DNA of 64,000 bases, from NCBI RefSeq assembly GCF_002858805.1, contig NZ_PJZI01000018.1, positions 31,287 to 95,286 of the forward strand, given 5' to 3'. The translations under genes were made by a program, and so were the position numbers. This document shows positions 48,440-57,583 of this stretch, in pieces (positions within the stretch are counted from its first letter, which is position 1; every line of letters starts with the position of its first letter). This DNA is from Chimaeribacter arupi. GTDB taxonomy: Bacteria > Pseudomonadota > Gammaproteobacteria > Enterobacterales > Enterobacteriaceae. The notes under the pieces are model-generated. The model was not told the origin of the DNA, ran no database searches, and saw only the letters and a list, made by a program, of their open reading frames with translations.

Positions 48440-49312
48440 ATGCCCTATATCGCGGGAGATACCCTGATTCGCCATGCCTGGCAGCAGGGTTATGCCATTG
48501 GCGCGTTCAGCGCCCATAACGCCGAAACCGTGCTGGCGATCCTGGAGGCGGCCGAAGCGGAGCAGTCCCCGGTGATGATCCAAATCGGCCAGAAGGTGAT
48601 TAACACGCTGGGGATGCGGCCGATGAAAGCGCTGGTGGATGCCTGGCTCGATCGCGTCACCGTGCCGGTCTGCGTGCACCTCGACCACAGCCGCAGCTTT
48701 GAGCAGACCATGGAGGCGGTGCGCTGTGGCTTCCAGTCGGTGATGTTTGACGGCTCGCACCTGCCGTTTGACGAAAACGTGCGCATTACCCACGCGGTGG
48801 CAGATGTCGCCCACGCGCTGCACATCGGCTGCGAAGGGGAGATCGGCAAAATCGGCGGCGTGGAGGATGAGATCGACGTGGCGGAAGAGGATGCGCTGAT
48901 CACCGGCTGCGACGAGGCGCTGGCCTTTGTACAGGCCACCGGGGTGGATTATCTGGCGGTTTCCATCGGCACCGCCCACGGGTTGTACAAAAAAACGCCC
49001 CGGCTGGCGTTTGACCGGCTGGCTGAGATCCGCGAAGTCGTGCAGCGGCCGGTGGTGCTGCACGGCGGCTCCGGCGTGCCGGACGATCAGGTGCGCCGCG
49101 CCATCCGCCTCGGGGTCGCCAAGGTCAATGTGGATACCGAGTTGCGCCAGGCGTTTACCGAAGGCATGGCGGCGGTGCTGGCCGATGACCCGCAGGAGTA
49201 CGCGCTGGCGGTGTCGCTGGGCGGCGGGCGTGAGGCGATGCGGCGCAAAGTGCAGGAGAAGATCCGGCTGTTCGGCAGTCAGGGGCAGGCGGGCCATTTT
49301 ACAGGAGAGTGA
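48440..49312 (+). CDS. Class II (zinc) aldolase, probable sulfofructose-1-phosphate aldolase
   Basis: 290 residues of the class II FBA/GatY/KbaY family. The metal and base residues are intact: Asp82 and His83 in HLDHSRSF, His180 in GTAHGLYK, His208 in VLHGGSG. In the E. coli pathway this step (sulfofructose-1-phosphate to DHAP and sulfolactaldehyde) is done by the unrelated class I enzyme YihT, which is absent. Position between the reductase and mutarotase genes makes sulfofructose-1-phosphate the likely substrate. Class II aldolases of this kind, called SqiA, have to my recollection been described from Yersinia aldovae. A tagatose-bisphosphate aldolase role is the alternative. Confidence 0.85.
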   Translation: MPYIAGDTLIRHAWQQGYAIGAFSAHNAETVLAILEAAEAEQSPVMIQIGQKVINTLGMRPMKALVDAWLDRVTVPVCVHLDHSRSFEQTMEAVRCGFQSVMFDGSHLPFDENVRITHAVADVAHALHIGCEGEIGKIGGVEDEIDVAEEDALITGCDEALAFVQATGVDYLAVSIGTAHGLYKKTPRLAFDRLAEIREVVQRPVVLHGGSGVPDDQVRRAIRLGVAKVNVDTELRQAFTEGMAAVLADDPQEYALAVSLGGGREAMRRKVQEKIRLFGSQGQAGHFTGE

Positions 49313-49313
49313 G

Positions 49314-50363
49314 ATGACGCAGGTAACAGAAACCCCGTTTGGGGAACACCAGGGGCAGGCGGTCAGCCTGTTTACCCTGACCAATGCACAGGGCATCAGG
49401 TTAGCAGTCACTAACTACGGTTGCATCGTGACCCAGCTCTGGCTGCCTGACCGGCACGGCAGGCTGGCGGACGTGGTGCTGGGCTTTGACACGCTGGCGG
49501 AGTACCAGGCCGGCCACCCGTTTTTCGGGGCGATCGCCGGGCGCTGTGCCAACCGCATCGGCGGCGGCCGGTTCCGCCTCGGCGATGAGGCCATGACGCT
49601 CGCCTGCAACGAGGCGGCCACCGGCCAGCACCTGCACGGTGGGGTGCGCGGCTTTGATAAATATGTCTGGCAGGCAGAGGCCGAACCGGACGGCGTACGG
49701 TTCCACCGCGTCTCGCCGGACGGCGAAGAGGGGTACCCCGGCACGCTGTCGGTGACGCACCGCCTCCGCCTCACCGAGGACAACGTGCTGCATTTCGAGT
49801 ATGAGGCGGTGACGGACCGGGCGACGCCGGTCAACCTCACCAACCACAGCTACTACAATCTGTCAGCGCAGGCGTCAGACATCCGCGGGCACCAGTTGCA
49901 GATAGCGGCCGATCTCTACACCCCGGTTGACCCGGAAACGATGCTGCCGACCGGCGAAATCCACGCGGTGGCGGGCACGCCGCTTGATTTCCGCCAACCG
50001 GTGGCGCTGGGTATCGCGATGGCGCAGCAACCGGCCATCGACATCAACTACGTGTTGCGGGCGCAGGCCGCAGGCCACGGCCTGCACCCGGCGGCCACGC
50101 TGGCCGACCCGGACTCCGGGCGCGAAATGCGGGTGTTCACCGACCAGCCCGGCCTGCAATGCTATAACGGCGCGAAACTCAGCAACCGGCCGTGGAGAGG
50201 CAAGGGCGGCGTGCACTACGGCGCGTTTGCCGGGCTGTGCCTGGAGACGCAGGCCTTCCCGGACAGCGTCAACCAGCCGCATTTCCCCGGCGTTGTCCTG
50301 CAACCGGGCGAGGTCTATCGCCACCACACGGCGCACCATTTCAGCCTGATCGGGGAGGAGTAA
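49314..50363 (+). CDS. Aldose-1-epimerase (probable sulfoquinovose mutarotase)
   Basis: 349 residues, GalM fold. The start at 49314 is one base after the aldolase stop and eight bases after AGGAG; a longer open frame upstream overlaps the aldolase and is rejected. Recognisable GalM elements are GAIAGRCANRI near residue 75, NLTNHSYYNL with the catalytic His, and CLETQAFPDSVNQ with the catalytic Glu. In E. coli the cluster encodes another mutarotase, YihR. Here it would interconvert the anomers of sulfoquinovose released by the glycosidase. Sequence alone does not exclude an ordinary galactose mutarotase. Confidence 0.85.
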   Translation: MTQVTETPFGEHQGQAVSLFTLTNAQGIRLAVTNYGCIVTQLWLPDRHGRLADVVLGFDTLAEYQAGHPFFGAIAGRCANRIGGGRFRLGDEAMTLACNEAATGQHLHGGVRGFDKYVWQAEAEPDGVRFHRVSPDGEEGYPGTLSVTHRLRLTEDNVLHFEYEAVTDRATPVNLTNHSYYNLSAQASDIRGHQLQIAADLYTPVDPETMLPTGEIHAVAGTPLDFRQPVALGIAMAQQPAIDINYVLRAQAAGHGLHPAATLADPDSGREMRVFTDQPGLQCYNGAKLSNRPWRGKGGVHYGAFAGLCLETQAFPDSVNQPHFPGVVLQPGEVYRHHTAHHFSLIGEE

Positions 50364-50366
50364 GCG

Positions 50367-51722
50367 ATGAACGATAACACTGCCCGGCCGCTGACCCTCG
50401 GCGTCCTCGCCCTGGGGCGCGCCACCTTTGATGTGCCCTATGCGCAAGAGATGCTGGCGCAGGCGTGGCAGACGCTGCGCGGCCTCGGCTACCGGCTGGC
50501 GGGGGAGCCGGTGCTCTGCCTGGAGGCGGACGCCGTGCACGCCGCCACCGCCGCACTGCGTGAGGCGCAGCCCGACCTGCTGGTGATTTTACAGGTGACC
50601 TTTACCGACGCGGCGCTAACCACTGAACTGCTGCGGGCGTGGTCAATCCCCACGCTGCTCTGGTCATTCCCGGAAGCGCGTACCGGCGGCCGGTTGCGGC
50701 TGAACGCCTTTTGCGGCGTGAACCTCGCCTGCCACGCCCTGAGCCGCCACGGCCTGAGCGTGCAGACGCTGCACGCCGCGCCGGACAGCGCCCACGCCGC
50801 CACGGAGCTGCGCCTGCTGGCGCAGGCCGCCGGGATCGTCGGCAAACTGCGGCAGGCGAAGGTGCTGGTGGTGGGCGACCACCCGCAGGGTTTTGATGCC
50901 TGCAACTATGACCGTGACCAACTGGTGCACCGTTTCGGCACCCACAGTGAGCGTATACCGGTGCATGAGCTGATCGCGCAGGCGGCGGCACTGCCGGAGA
51001 GCGTTACCGAGGTGCCGTGGCAGCGGCGCAGCCGTGATTTCAGCAACCTCAGCGAGATGCCGGAAACCCCGACCCGCAAAACGCTGAAAGTTTACGCCGC
51101 GCTGCAACAGCAGGCGAAAACCCACGGCTATGACGGCATCGCCGTGCGCTGCTGGCCCGATTTCTTCACCGAGTATGGCTGTGCCGCCTGCGGCGCGCTG
51201 GCGCTGATGAATGAAGACCAGATCCCGTGCGGCTGCGAGGCGGACATGTTCGGCGTGATCTCCTCGCTGCTGTTGCAATGGGCATCCGGCCAGGGGGCAT
51301 TCAACACCGATCTGGTGGACATCGACCCGGATCAGGACAGCGTGGTGTTCTGGCACTGTGGGCAGGCCCCGATTGAGATGGCCGACCGCGACGCCCCGGT
51401 GCGTGCCGCACTGCACTCCAACCGCAAACTGCCGCTGCTGTCGGAATTTGCCCTGAAACCGGGGCGTATCACCCTCTGCCGCATTTCGCAGGGGCAGGGC
51501 AAGCTGCGGCTGATGCTGGCGGGCGGCGAGATGCTGAAAGCGCCGCTGGCCTTCTCCGGCACCGCCGGGGTGGCGCGGCTGGATGTGCACGCCGACCTCT
51601 ACCGGCAGCGGCTGCTGGCGGCCGGGATGGAGCACCATACCTCGCTGGCCTACGGCGACCACCGCCCACTGCTGCGCAAAGTCGCGCAACTGCTGGATCT
51701 GGAATTGCTTGAGCTGGCCTGA
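50367..51722 (+). CDS. L-fucose-isomerase-fold protein, probable sulfoquinovose isomerase
   Basis: 451 residues of the FucI/AraA C-terminal superfamily: an N-terminal Rossmann-like half (residues about 8-180, with LVILQVTFTD and VLVVGDHPQGFDACNYD) and a C-terminal metal-dependent half (RCWPDFFTEYGCAACGALA, CEADMFG). The E. coli cluster uses YihS, an N-acylglucosamine-2-epimerase-fold isomerase, and that gene is missing. This one fills the same place. SqvD, an isomerase of related sulfosugar pathways in Firmicutes and Arthrobacter, is of this general type as I recall. The reaction inferred is sulfoquinovose to sulfofructose; no catalytic residue was verified. Confidence 0.72.
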   Translation: MNDNTARPLTLGVLALGRATFDVPYAQEMLAQAWQTLRGLGYRLAGEPVLCLEADAVHAATAALREAQPDLLVILQVTFTDAALTTELLRAWSIPTLLWSFPEARTGGRLRLNAFCGVNLACHALSRHGLSVQTLHAAPDSAHAATELRLLAQAAGIVGKLRQAKVLVVGDHPQGFDACNYDRDQLVHRFGTHSERIPVHELIAQAAALPESVTEVPWQRRSRDFSNLSEMPETPTRKTLKVYAALQQQAKTHGYDGIAVRCWPDFFTEYGCAACGALALMNEDQIPCGCEADMFGVISSLLLQWASGQGAFNTDLVDIDPDQDSVVFWHCGQAPIEMADRDAPVRAALHSNRKLPLLSEFALKPGRITLCRISQGQGKLRLMLAGGEMLKAPLAFSGTAGVARLDVHADLYRQRLLAAGMEHHTSLAYGDHRPLLRKVAQLLDLELLELA

Positions 51723-51752
51723 TGCCGGCTCGCACACAGGGAGCATATCACC

Positions 51753-53789
51753 ATGACAAGCACTACCCCCCAGGGCGGCCTCCGGTTCAGCCCAACCCAG
51801 GATGGCTTTACCCTGCACCTGGACGGCCGCCTGTTACTGCAACACAGCGCGCAATACCCCTGCCTGAGCGTCGGGCAGGGCGAGGCGGACATCGAGATGT
51901 TCCGCGGCAATTTCAGCATCAAAGACAAGCTGCAGGAGAAACTGGCGCTGACTGACTGCGCCATCACCGACACGGCGCACGGGCTGTGCGTGACGCTGTC
52001 ACGCGGGGCGGTCGCGTCCGCCACGCTGACCCTCGCACAGGATGACGCAGGCCGCCTGCGGCTGTCGATCGCCAACAGCAGCCCGCGCCATAACCGGCTG
52101 TGGCTGAACCTGGCGGCGGAGCCGGACGAGCGTGTTTACGGCTGTGGCGAGCAGTTCTCCTACTTCAACCTGCGCGGCCGCCCGTTCCCGCTCTGGACCA
52201 GTGAACAGGGCGTCGGGCGCAACAAAAAAACGCTGGTCACCTGGCAGGCGGACTGCCAGGAAAACGCCGGCGGCGACTACTACTGGACGTTCTTCCCGCA
52301 GCCGACTTTTGTCTCCAGCCGCCGCTATTTCTGCCATATCAGCAACAGCAGCTACATGTGTTTTGACTTCTCCGCGCCCCATCACCATGAGCTGGCGATC
52401 TGGGAGCCGCAGGCCGAGCTCTGCTTTGACACCGCCCCGAGCCAGCTGGCACTGGTCAGCAAACTCTCGGCGATGCTCGGCCGCCAGCCGGAACTGCCGG
52501 ACTGGGTGTATGACGGCATCATCCTCGGCATTCAGGGCGGCACCGACATCTGCCAGCAGAAGCTGGATCGCGCCCGTGAGATGGGCGTCAGCGTGGCGGG
52601 CATCTGGGCGCAGGACTGGGAAGGGCGGCGCATCACCTCATTCGGCAAACGGCTGATGTGGAACTGGCGCTGGGACGAGGAACTCTACCCGCAGCTTGAC
52701 CGGCGCATCCCGCAGTGGAAACAGGAGGGCGTGCGTTTCCTCGGCTACATCAACCCCTATGTGGCAGTGGAAAAAGAGCTGTACGCCGAGGCGGCGGCCC
52801 ACGGCTACCTGACGCGTGACGCCGACGGCCGCGATTATCAGGTGGAGTTCGGCGAGTTCTACGCAGGCGTGGTGGACCTCACCAACCCCGCGGCGTATGG
52901 CTGGTACAAAGAGGTGATCAAACGCAACCTGATCGGCTTCGGCCTCGACGGCTGGATGGCCGATTTCGGCGAATACCTGCCGACCGACACCTTCCTGCAC
53001 AACGGCGTCAGCGCGGAAATCATGCATAACCGCTGGCCGGCGCTCTGGGCGCAGTGCAACTACGAGGCGCTGGCCGAAACCGGCAAACTGGGCGAGGTGC
53101 TGTTCTTTATGCGCGCCGGCTACACCGGCAGCCAGAAATATTCGCTGATGATGTGGGCCGGGGATCAGAACGTGGACTGGAGCCTGGATGACGGGCTGGC
53201 GTCGGTTATCCCGGCGGCGCTGTCGCTGGCGATGACCGGCCACGGCCTGCACCACAGTGACCTCGGCGGCTACACCACGCTGTTCGGCATGAAACGCAGC
53301 AAAGAGCTGCTGCTGCGCTGGTGTGATTTCGCCGCCTTCACCCCGATGATGCGCAGCCACGAGGGCAACCGCCCGGACGACAACTGGCAGTTCGACAGTG
53401 ACGACGACACCCTGCGCCACCTGGCGCGCATGACCGGCATCTTCCGCCGCCTGAAACCCTACCTGAAACAGGCGGTGGCCGAGAACAGCCGCGAGGGCAT
53501 CCCGGTGATGCGCCCGCTGCTGCTGCACTACGAGGATGACCCGCAGACGCACGATCTCGCCTACCAGTACCTGCTGGGGCGGGATCTGCTGGTGGCACCG
53601 GTGCACCAGCCCGATTGCCGGGACTGGACGCTCTATTTGCCGCGCGACCACTGGGTCAACCTCTGGACCGGCGAGCCGGACAGCGGCGGCCATGAGGTGA
53701 CCGTCGCCGCGCCGCTGGGGCAACCGCCGGTGTTCTACCGCCGTGACAGTGCGTGGGCGGCGCTGTTCGCCTCCCTGCGTAACGCCTGA
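51753..53789 (+). CDS. yihQ: Sulfoquinovosidase, YihQ-like (GH31)
   Basis: 678 residues, the exact length of E. coli YihQ. It hydrolyses sulfoquinovosyl glycerol and other alpha-sulfoquinovosides. All residues known to define the family are found shifted by one: nucleophile Asp404 (WMADFGEYLP), acid/base Asp471 (WAGDQNVDW), and the sulfonate-recognition set Gln287 (WAQDW), Arg300 and Trp303 (GKRLMWNW) and Tyr507 (GGYTTLF). This is the strongest single proof that the locus handles sulfoquinovose. No signal peptide is seen, so hydrolysis is cytoplasmic after glycoside import. Confidence 0.97.
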   Translation: MTSTTPQGGLRFSPTQDGFTLHLDGRLLLQHSAQYPCLSVGQGEADIEMFRGNFSIKDKLQEKLALTDCAITDTAHGLCVTLSRGAVASATLTLAQDDAGRLRLSIANSSPRHNRLWLNLAAEPDERVYGCGEQFSYFNLRGRPFPLWTSEQGVGRNKKTLVTWQADCQENAGGDYYWTFFPQPTFVSSRRYFCHISNSSYMCFDFSAPHHHELAIWEPQAELCFDTAPSQLALVSKLSAMLGRQPELPDWVYDGIILGIQGGTDICQQKLDRAREMGVSVAGIWAQDWEGRRITSFGKRLMWNWRWDEELYPQLDRRIPQWKQEGVRFLGYINPYVAVEKELYAEAAAHGYLTRDADGRDYQVEFGEFYAGVVDLTNPAAYGWYKEVIKRNLIGFGLDGWMADFGEYLPTDTFLHNGVSAEIMHNRWPALWAQCNYEALAETGKLGEVLFFMRAGYTGSQKYSLMMWAGDQNVDWSLDDGLASVIPAALSLAMTGHGLHHSDLGGYTTLFGMKRSKELLLRWCDFAAFTPMMRSHEGNRPDDNWQFDSDDDTLRHLARMTGIFRRLKPYLKQAVAENSREGIPVMRPLLLHYEDDPQTHDLAYQYLLGRDLLVAPVHQPDCRDWTLYLPRDHWVNLWTGEPDSGGHEVTVAAPLGQPPVFYRRDSAWAALFASLRNA

Positions 53790-53849
53790 CCGGCACCCGC
53801 TTATTCCATGTGCGCACCGCCAGGCGGTGCGCCTCTCAGGAGATTAACC

Positions 53850-55244
53850 ATGACCCTCTCCGTCGACGCACCGCCGCGCGCTGTGCTCTCTACGTTGCCG
53901 CTGCGCGAAAAAGTCGCCTATGGCCTCGGCGATGTCGGTTCCAACCTGCTGCTGGATATCGGCACGCTCTACCTGCTCAAGTTCTACACCGATGTGCTCG
54001 GCCTGCCGGGCGCGTGGGGCGGCCTGATTTTTCTGGTGGCGAAATTCTTTACCGCCTTCACCGACATGGGCACCGGCGTGATGCTGGATGCCCGCCGCCA
54101 CGTCGGGCCGCGCGGCAAGTTCCGGCCGTTTATCCTGTTTGCCGCCTTCCCGGTGGCACTGTTGGCGGTGTTCAACTTCATCGGCACCCCGTTCTCACCG
54201 GGCGTCAAGGCGCTGATGGCGACCGTGCTGTTTATGCTTTACGGCCTGTTCTTCAGCATGATGAACTGCGCCTATGGCGCAATGGTGCCGGCGATGACCA
54301 AAAACCCCGACGACCGCGCGCAGCTTGCTGCCTGGCGACAGGGCGGGGCCACGCTCGGGCTGCTGCTCTGCACCGTGGGCTTTGTGCCGATCCTCGACCG
54401 CTTTGCGCAGAACCCGCAGCAGGGCTATCTGGTGGCGTCCAGCCTGTTTGCGCTGCTGGGCCTCGGCTGCATGTGGCTCTGTTACCGCGGCGTCACCGAG
54501 CGCCACCTCAGCACCGCGCCCACCGGCGCACGGCCGGGGCTGCTCGCCTCGTTCCGCGCCATCGCCGGCAACCGGCCGCTGTTTATCCTCTGCCTCGCCA
54601 ACCTCTGCACGCTGGCGGCGTTTAACGTCAAGCTGGCGATCCAGATCTACTACACCCAGTACGTGCTGCATGACCTCTCGCTGATGGCCTGGATGGGCTT
54701 CTTCAGCATGGGCTGTATTTTCCTCGGCGTGTTCCTGGTGCCGGCGATGGTGCGCCGCTTCGGCAAAAAGCCGGTGTACCTCGGCGGGCTGCTGATCTGG
54801 GCGGCGGGCGACCTGCTGAACTACACGGCCGGCAGCAGTTCGCTGCTGTTTGTGCTGTTCTCCTGCCTGGCCTTTTTCGGCTCGGCGTTTGTCAACAGCC
54901 TCAACTGGGCGCTGGTGTCAGACACCGTGGAGTTCGGCGAATGGCGCACCGGCGTGCGCGCTGAGGGCACGGTGTACACCGGCTTCACCTTCTTCCGCAA
55001 AGTGTCGCAGGCGCTGGCCGGATTCTTCCCCGGCCTGATGCTGACGCAGATTGGCTACGTGCCGAACGTGGTGCAGTCCGCCGCCACACAGGAGGGGCTG
55101 CGCCAGCTGATTTTTGTCTGGCCCTGCGTGCTGGCGCTGGCCACGGCCGCCATTATGGGGCTGTTTTACAGCCTGAATGAGAAGACCTACGTGAAGATCG
55201 TCAGTGAACTGGAGGCGCGCCGGCACCCCGCCGGGAACGCCTGA
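53850..55244 (+). CDS. yihO: GPH-family transporter, YihO-like
   Basis: 464 residues, about 12 membrane helices, start at 53850 after CTCAGGAG. It is a cation symporter of the glycoside-pentoside-hexuronide family. N-terminal YGLGDVGSNLLLDIGTLYLLKFYTD, RRHVGPRGKFRPFILF and SDTVEFGEWRTGVRAEGTVYTG match E. coli YihO more than YihP. The expected substrate is sulfoquinovose or its glyceryl glycoside. Two adjacent GPH genes in tandem (this and the next) occur as in E. coli, where YihO and YihP have been suggested to import the sugar and export DHPS. Confidence 0.92.
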   Translation: MTLSVDAPPRAVLSTLPLREKVAYGLGDVGSNLLLDIGTLYLLKFYTDVLGLPGAWGGLIFLVAKFFTAFTDMGTGVMLDARRHVGPRGKFRPFILFAAFPVALLAVFNFIGTPFSPGVKALMATVLFMLYGLFFSMMNCAYGAMVPAMTKNPDDRAQLAAWRQGGATLGLLLCTVGFVPILDRFAQNPQQGYLVASSLFALLGLGCMWLCYRGVTERHLSTAPTGARPGLLASFRAIAGNRPLFILCLANLCTLAAFNVKLAIQIYYTQYVLHDLSLMAWMGFFSMGCIFLGVFLVPAMVRRFGKKPVYLGGLLIWAAGDLLNYTAGSSSLLFVLFSCLAFFGSAFVNSLNWALVSDTVEFGEWRTGVRAEGTVYTGFTFFRKVSQALAGFFPGLMLTQIGYVPNVVQSAATQEGLRQLIFVWPCVLALATAAIMGLFYSLNEKTYVKIVSELEARRHPAGNA

Positions 55245-55292
55245 TCCACACACACCACGACCGCCGGCCGTTCAGGTGAGGAGAAAAACATC

Positions 55293-56726
55293 ATGATGCA
55301 CCATTCCACAACCCTGGCGGCCGCACAGCCCGCCGGGCGCGAGCAGGCGCAACCGTTGCTGACGCTGCGCGAGAAGCTGGCCTACGGGCTGGGTGACGTC
55401 GGCAACGGCTTTATGTTTGACCTGGGGCAGATCTATCTGCTGAAGTTCTACACCGACACCCTGGGCCTGCCGCCCGCCGCGGCCGGTGGGGTGTTTTTCT
55501 TCACCAAGCTGTTTGACGCGCTGGCGGATTTCAGCGTCGGCACCTGGGTAGACCGGCGGCGCAACATCGGCCCACGCGGCAAATTCCGGCCGTTTATCCT
55601 GTTCGGGGCGATCCCGCTCGGGCTGGCGACGCTGGCGAGTTTCTGGCAGCCGGGCTTCAGCCCGGACGGCACGCTGCTGTGGGCCTATTTCAGCTATATG
55701 CTGTTCGGGCTGATTTACAGCATCGTGAATATCCCTTACGGCTCGATGATCGCGGCGATGACGCAAGACCCGGTGGAGCGCGCCCAACTGGCCGCCTGGC
55801 GGCAGGGCGGCTCAAACCTGGCGCTGCTTATCACCACGGTCTGTTTTGTGCCGCTGCTGGCCTGGGTGCCCACCAGCCAACAGGGCGCGCTGTGGGTGGT
55901 GGGGGGCTTTGCGCTGGTGGGCGTGCTGTTGCAGCTGTTCTGCTATGCCAACATCCATGAGCGCATCGGCCAGCCGGTGGCCGTGCACCGTGCACCGCCG
56001 TTTCCGCTGATGGCCGGGGTGCGTGCCATCGGCCGCAACGGGCCGCTGCTGCTGCTCTGCCTGGTGAATTTGCTGACCTTTTCCGCCTTTAACGTGAAAC
56101 TGGTGGCACAGGTTTACTACTGCCAGTATGTGCTGCGTGACATCGGCATCCTGCCCTATATGGGCTTTTTCAGCATGGGCTGCGTGTTCCTGGGCGTGGC
56201 CTGTGTGCCGTGGCTCAGCAAGCACCACGGCAAAAAAGTGACCTTTGTGCTGGGCTGCGCCATCTGGGCACTGGGCGATCTCTGCAACTATTTCTGGCCC
56301 ACGCCCGGTGCGCTGCCGTTTATCCTGTTCTCCTGCCTGGCGTTTTTCGGCAGCGCGCTGGTGAACAGCCTCTACTGGGCCTTCGCCTCCGACGCCGTGG
56401 AGTATGGCGAGTGGAAAACCGGGCTGCGTACCGAAGGCATGGTGTACTCGTTTTTCACCTTCAGCCGCAAGCTGTCGCAGGCGATTGCCGGTTCCCTGCC
56501 GGGTGTGGTGCTGGCGTGGGTCGGCTACCGGCCCAACAGTATCCAGACGCCCACCGCCGAGCACGGCATCACGCTGCTGATGTTTATCTACCCCGGCCTG
56601 CTGGCACTGCTGACGCTGGTGCTCTGGTGGTGCCTCTACCGGCTGGATGAGGTGCGCTACGAGGCGATCCTGCTGGCGTTGCAGCAACGCAAACAGCCAC
56701 CCAGCGCCAACGATTATCGCGCCTGA
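55293..56726 (+). CDS. yihP: GPH-family transporter, YihP-like
   Basis: 477 residues with about 12 membrane helices, roughly half identical to its upstream neighbour by eye. FDLGQIYLLKFYTDTLGLPP, RRRNIGPRGKFRPFILFG, AAWRQGGSNLAL and ASDAVEYGEWKTGLRTEGMVYS place it with YihP. It ends the seven-gene operon. Its role may be export of 2,3-dihydroxypropane-1-sulfonate or uptake of a second sulfoquinovoside; sequence cannot decide. A hairpin GCCGCTGAA-N8-TTCAGCGGC follows at 56769-56794, without a T tract. Confidence 0.9.
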   Translation: MMHHSTTLAAAQPAGREQAQPLLTLREKLAYGLGDVGNGFMFDLGQIYLLKFYTDTLGLPPAAAGGVFFFTKLFDALADFSVGTWVDRRRNIGPRGKFRPFILFGAIPLGLATLASFWQPGFSPDGTLLWAYFSYMLFGLIYSIVNIPYGSMIAAMTQDPVERAQLAAWRQGGSNLALLITTVCFVPLLAWVPTSQQGALWVVGGFALVGVLLQLFCYANIHERIGQPVAVHRAPPFPLMAGVRAIGRNGPLLLLCLVNLLTFSAFNVKLVAQVYYCQYVLRDIGILPYMGFFSMGCVFLGVACVPWLSKHHGKKVTFVLGCAIWALGDLCNYFWPTPGALPFILFSCLAFFGSALVNSLYWAFASDAVEYGEWKTGLRTEGMVYSFFTFSRKLSQAIAGSLPGVVLAWVGYRPNSIQTPTAEHGITLLMFIYPGLLALLTLVLWWCLYRLDEVRYEAILLALQQRKQPPSANDYRA

Positions 56727-56893
56727 CGGCAGCGTTTTCCCCTGTTATCCTGCCTTAAGCCGGATAAGCCGCTGAATTCACCCCTTCAGCGGCAAACTCA
56801 GACTGATCTGGTTGAGGCGGCCTGCGCGGCTGCCTAAGGTTGCAGCCTGATTTTGGCATCATTTTTGTTCATTTTTCTCAATGAGGGCAGGAC

Positions 56894-57418
56894 ATGGGTA
56901 AATTTTCATCACGCTGGCTGGTTGCGCTGGCACTGGGCGGCACCTTACTCAGCGGCGCGGCGCAAGCCGACTGGGCCGGTACGCTGAAAAGCGCCAGTGA
57001 CGCGCTGAACAGCAATAACAGCAACACTGCCGCCGGCGGCAGCAACACCGCGGCCACCGGCAGCGGCGGGTTGTCGCTTGGCACCCTGACCGGGCTGCTC
57101 AACGGCGGCGACAACGGCCTGAAAGCCGAAAGCGCCACCAACGCCGCCGGCGTGCTGGAGTACTGCGTCAAAAACAATGTGCTCTCCACCACCAATGCCG
57201 CCAGTGTGAAAGATCAGTTGCTGAGCAAGCTCGGCATCCAGAGCGCGTCCGGCGCGCAGAGTGAAGATTACCAGGACGGCCTCGGCGGCATCCTGCACAC
57301 CGGGCAGGGCAACGACCTGAACCTGAGCAACATCGGCGTCGGCACTGCCCAGCTGAAGCAGAAGCTGAAAACCAAAGCCTGCGACGTGGTACTGAAACAG
57401 TCGAAAAAACTGCTGTAA
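56894..57418 (+). CDS. DUF2501 secreted protein, YjjA-like
   Basis: 174 residues. The signal peptide (residues 1-25, ending SGAAQA) is followed by an Asn/Ser/Gly/Ala-rich low-complexity segment (about 30-75) and a conserved domain (VLEYCVKNNVLSTTNAASVKDQLLSKLG, then a C-terminal KACDVVLKQSKK) with two Cys residues that could form a disulfide. E. coli YjjA belongs to this family; function unknown. The Asn-rich linker is expanded relative to YjjA. It has its own terminator and is separated from the sugar operon, so a functional link is not implied. Confidence 0.85.
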   Translation: MGKFSSRWLVALALGGTLLSGAAQADWAGTLKSASDALNSNNSNTAAGGSNTAATGSGGLSLGTLTGLLNGGDNGLKAESATNAAGVLEYCVKNNVLSTTNAASVKDQLLSKLGIQSASGAQSEDYQDGLGGILHTGQGNDLNLSNIGVGTAQLKQKLKTKACDVVLKQSKKLL

Positions 57419-57452
57419 CCGCCCGGCAGAACAACGCCGCTGCAATAAAAAC

Positions 57453-57478
57453 AGGGAGTGCCGGAAGGTGCTCCTTTT
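57453..57478 (+). terminator. Terminator of the DUF2501 gene
   Basis: GGAGTGCC-GGAA-GGTGCTCC (stem with two G:U pairs) followed by six T residues. Confidence 0.85.
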
Positions 57479-57583
57479 TTGTCAGCGGGGAACGCGTTTG
57501 CCTCGCCGTATTATCCCGTCATTTCTCTGGCGAATTGCGCCGCTCTCCCGGAAAACGCCCGCTATTGCGGTCGCAACAGGCGA

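Noticed and set aside
48927..49313. N-terminal extension of the mutarotase into the aldolase gene
   Set aside because: The extra residues have no family similarity and overlap the aldolase by nearly 400 bases; the ATG at 49314 has a good ribosome-binding site.
47567..49411. A 614-codon minus-strand frame across the reductase and aldolase genes
   Set aside because: Covers two genuine genes on the other strand and reads as low-complexity His/Arg/Gln sequence typical of antisense frames.
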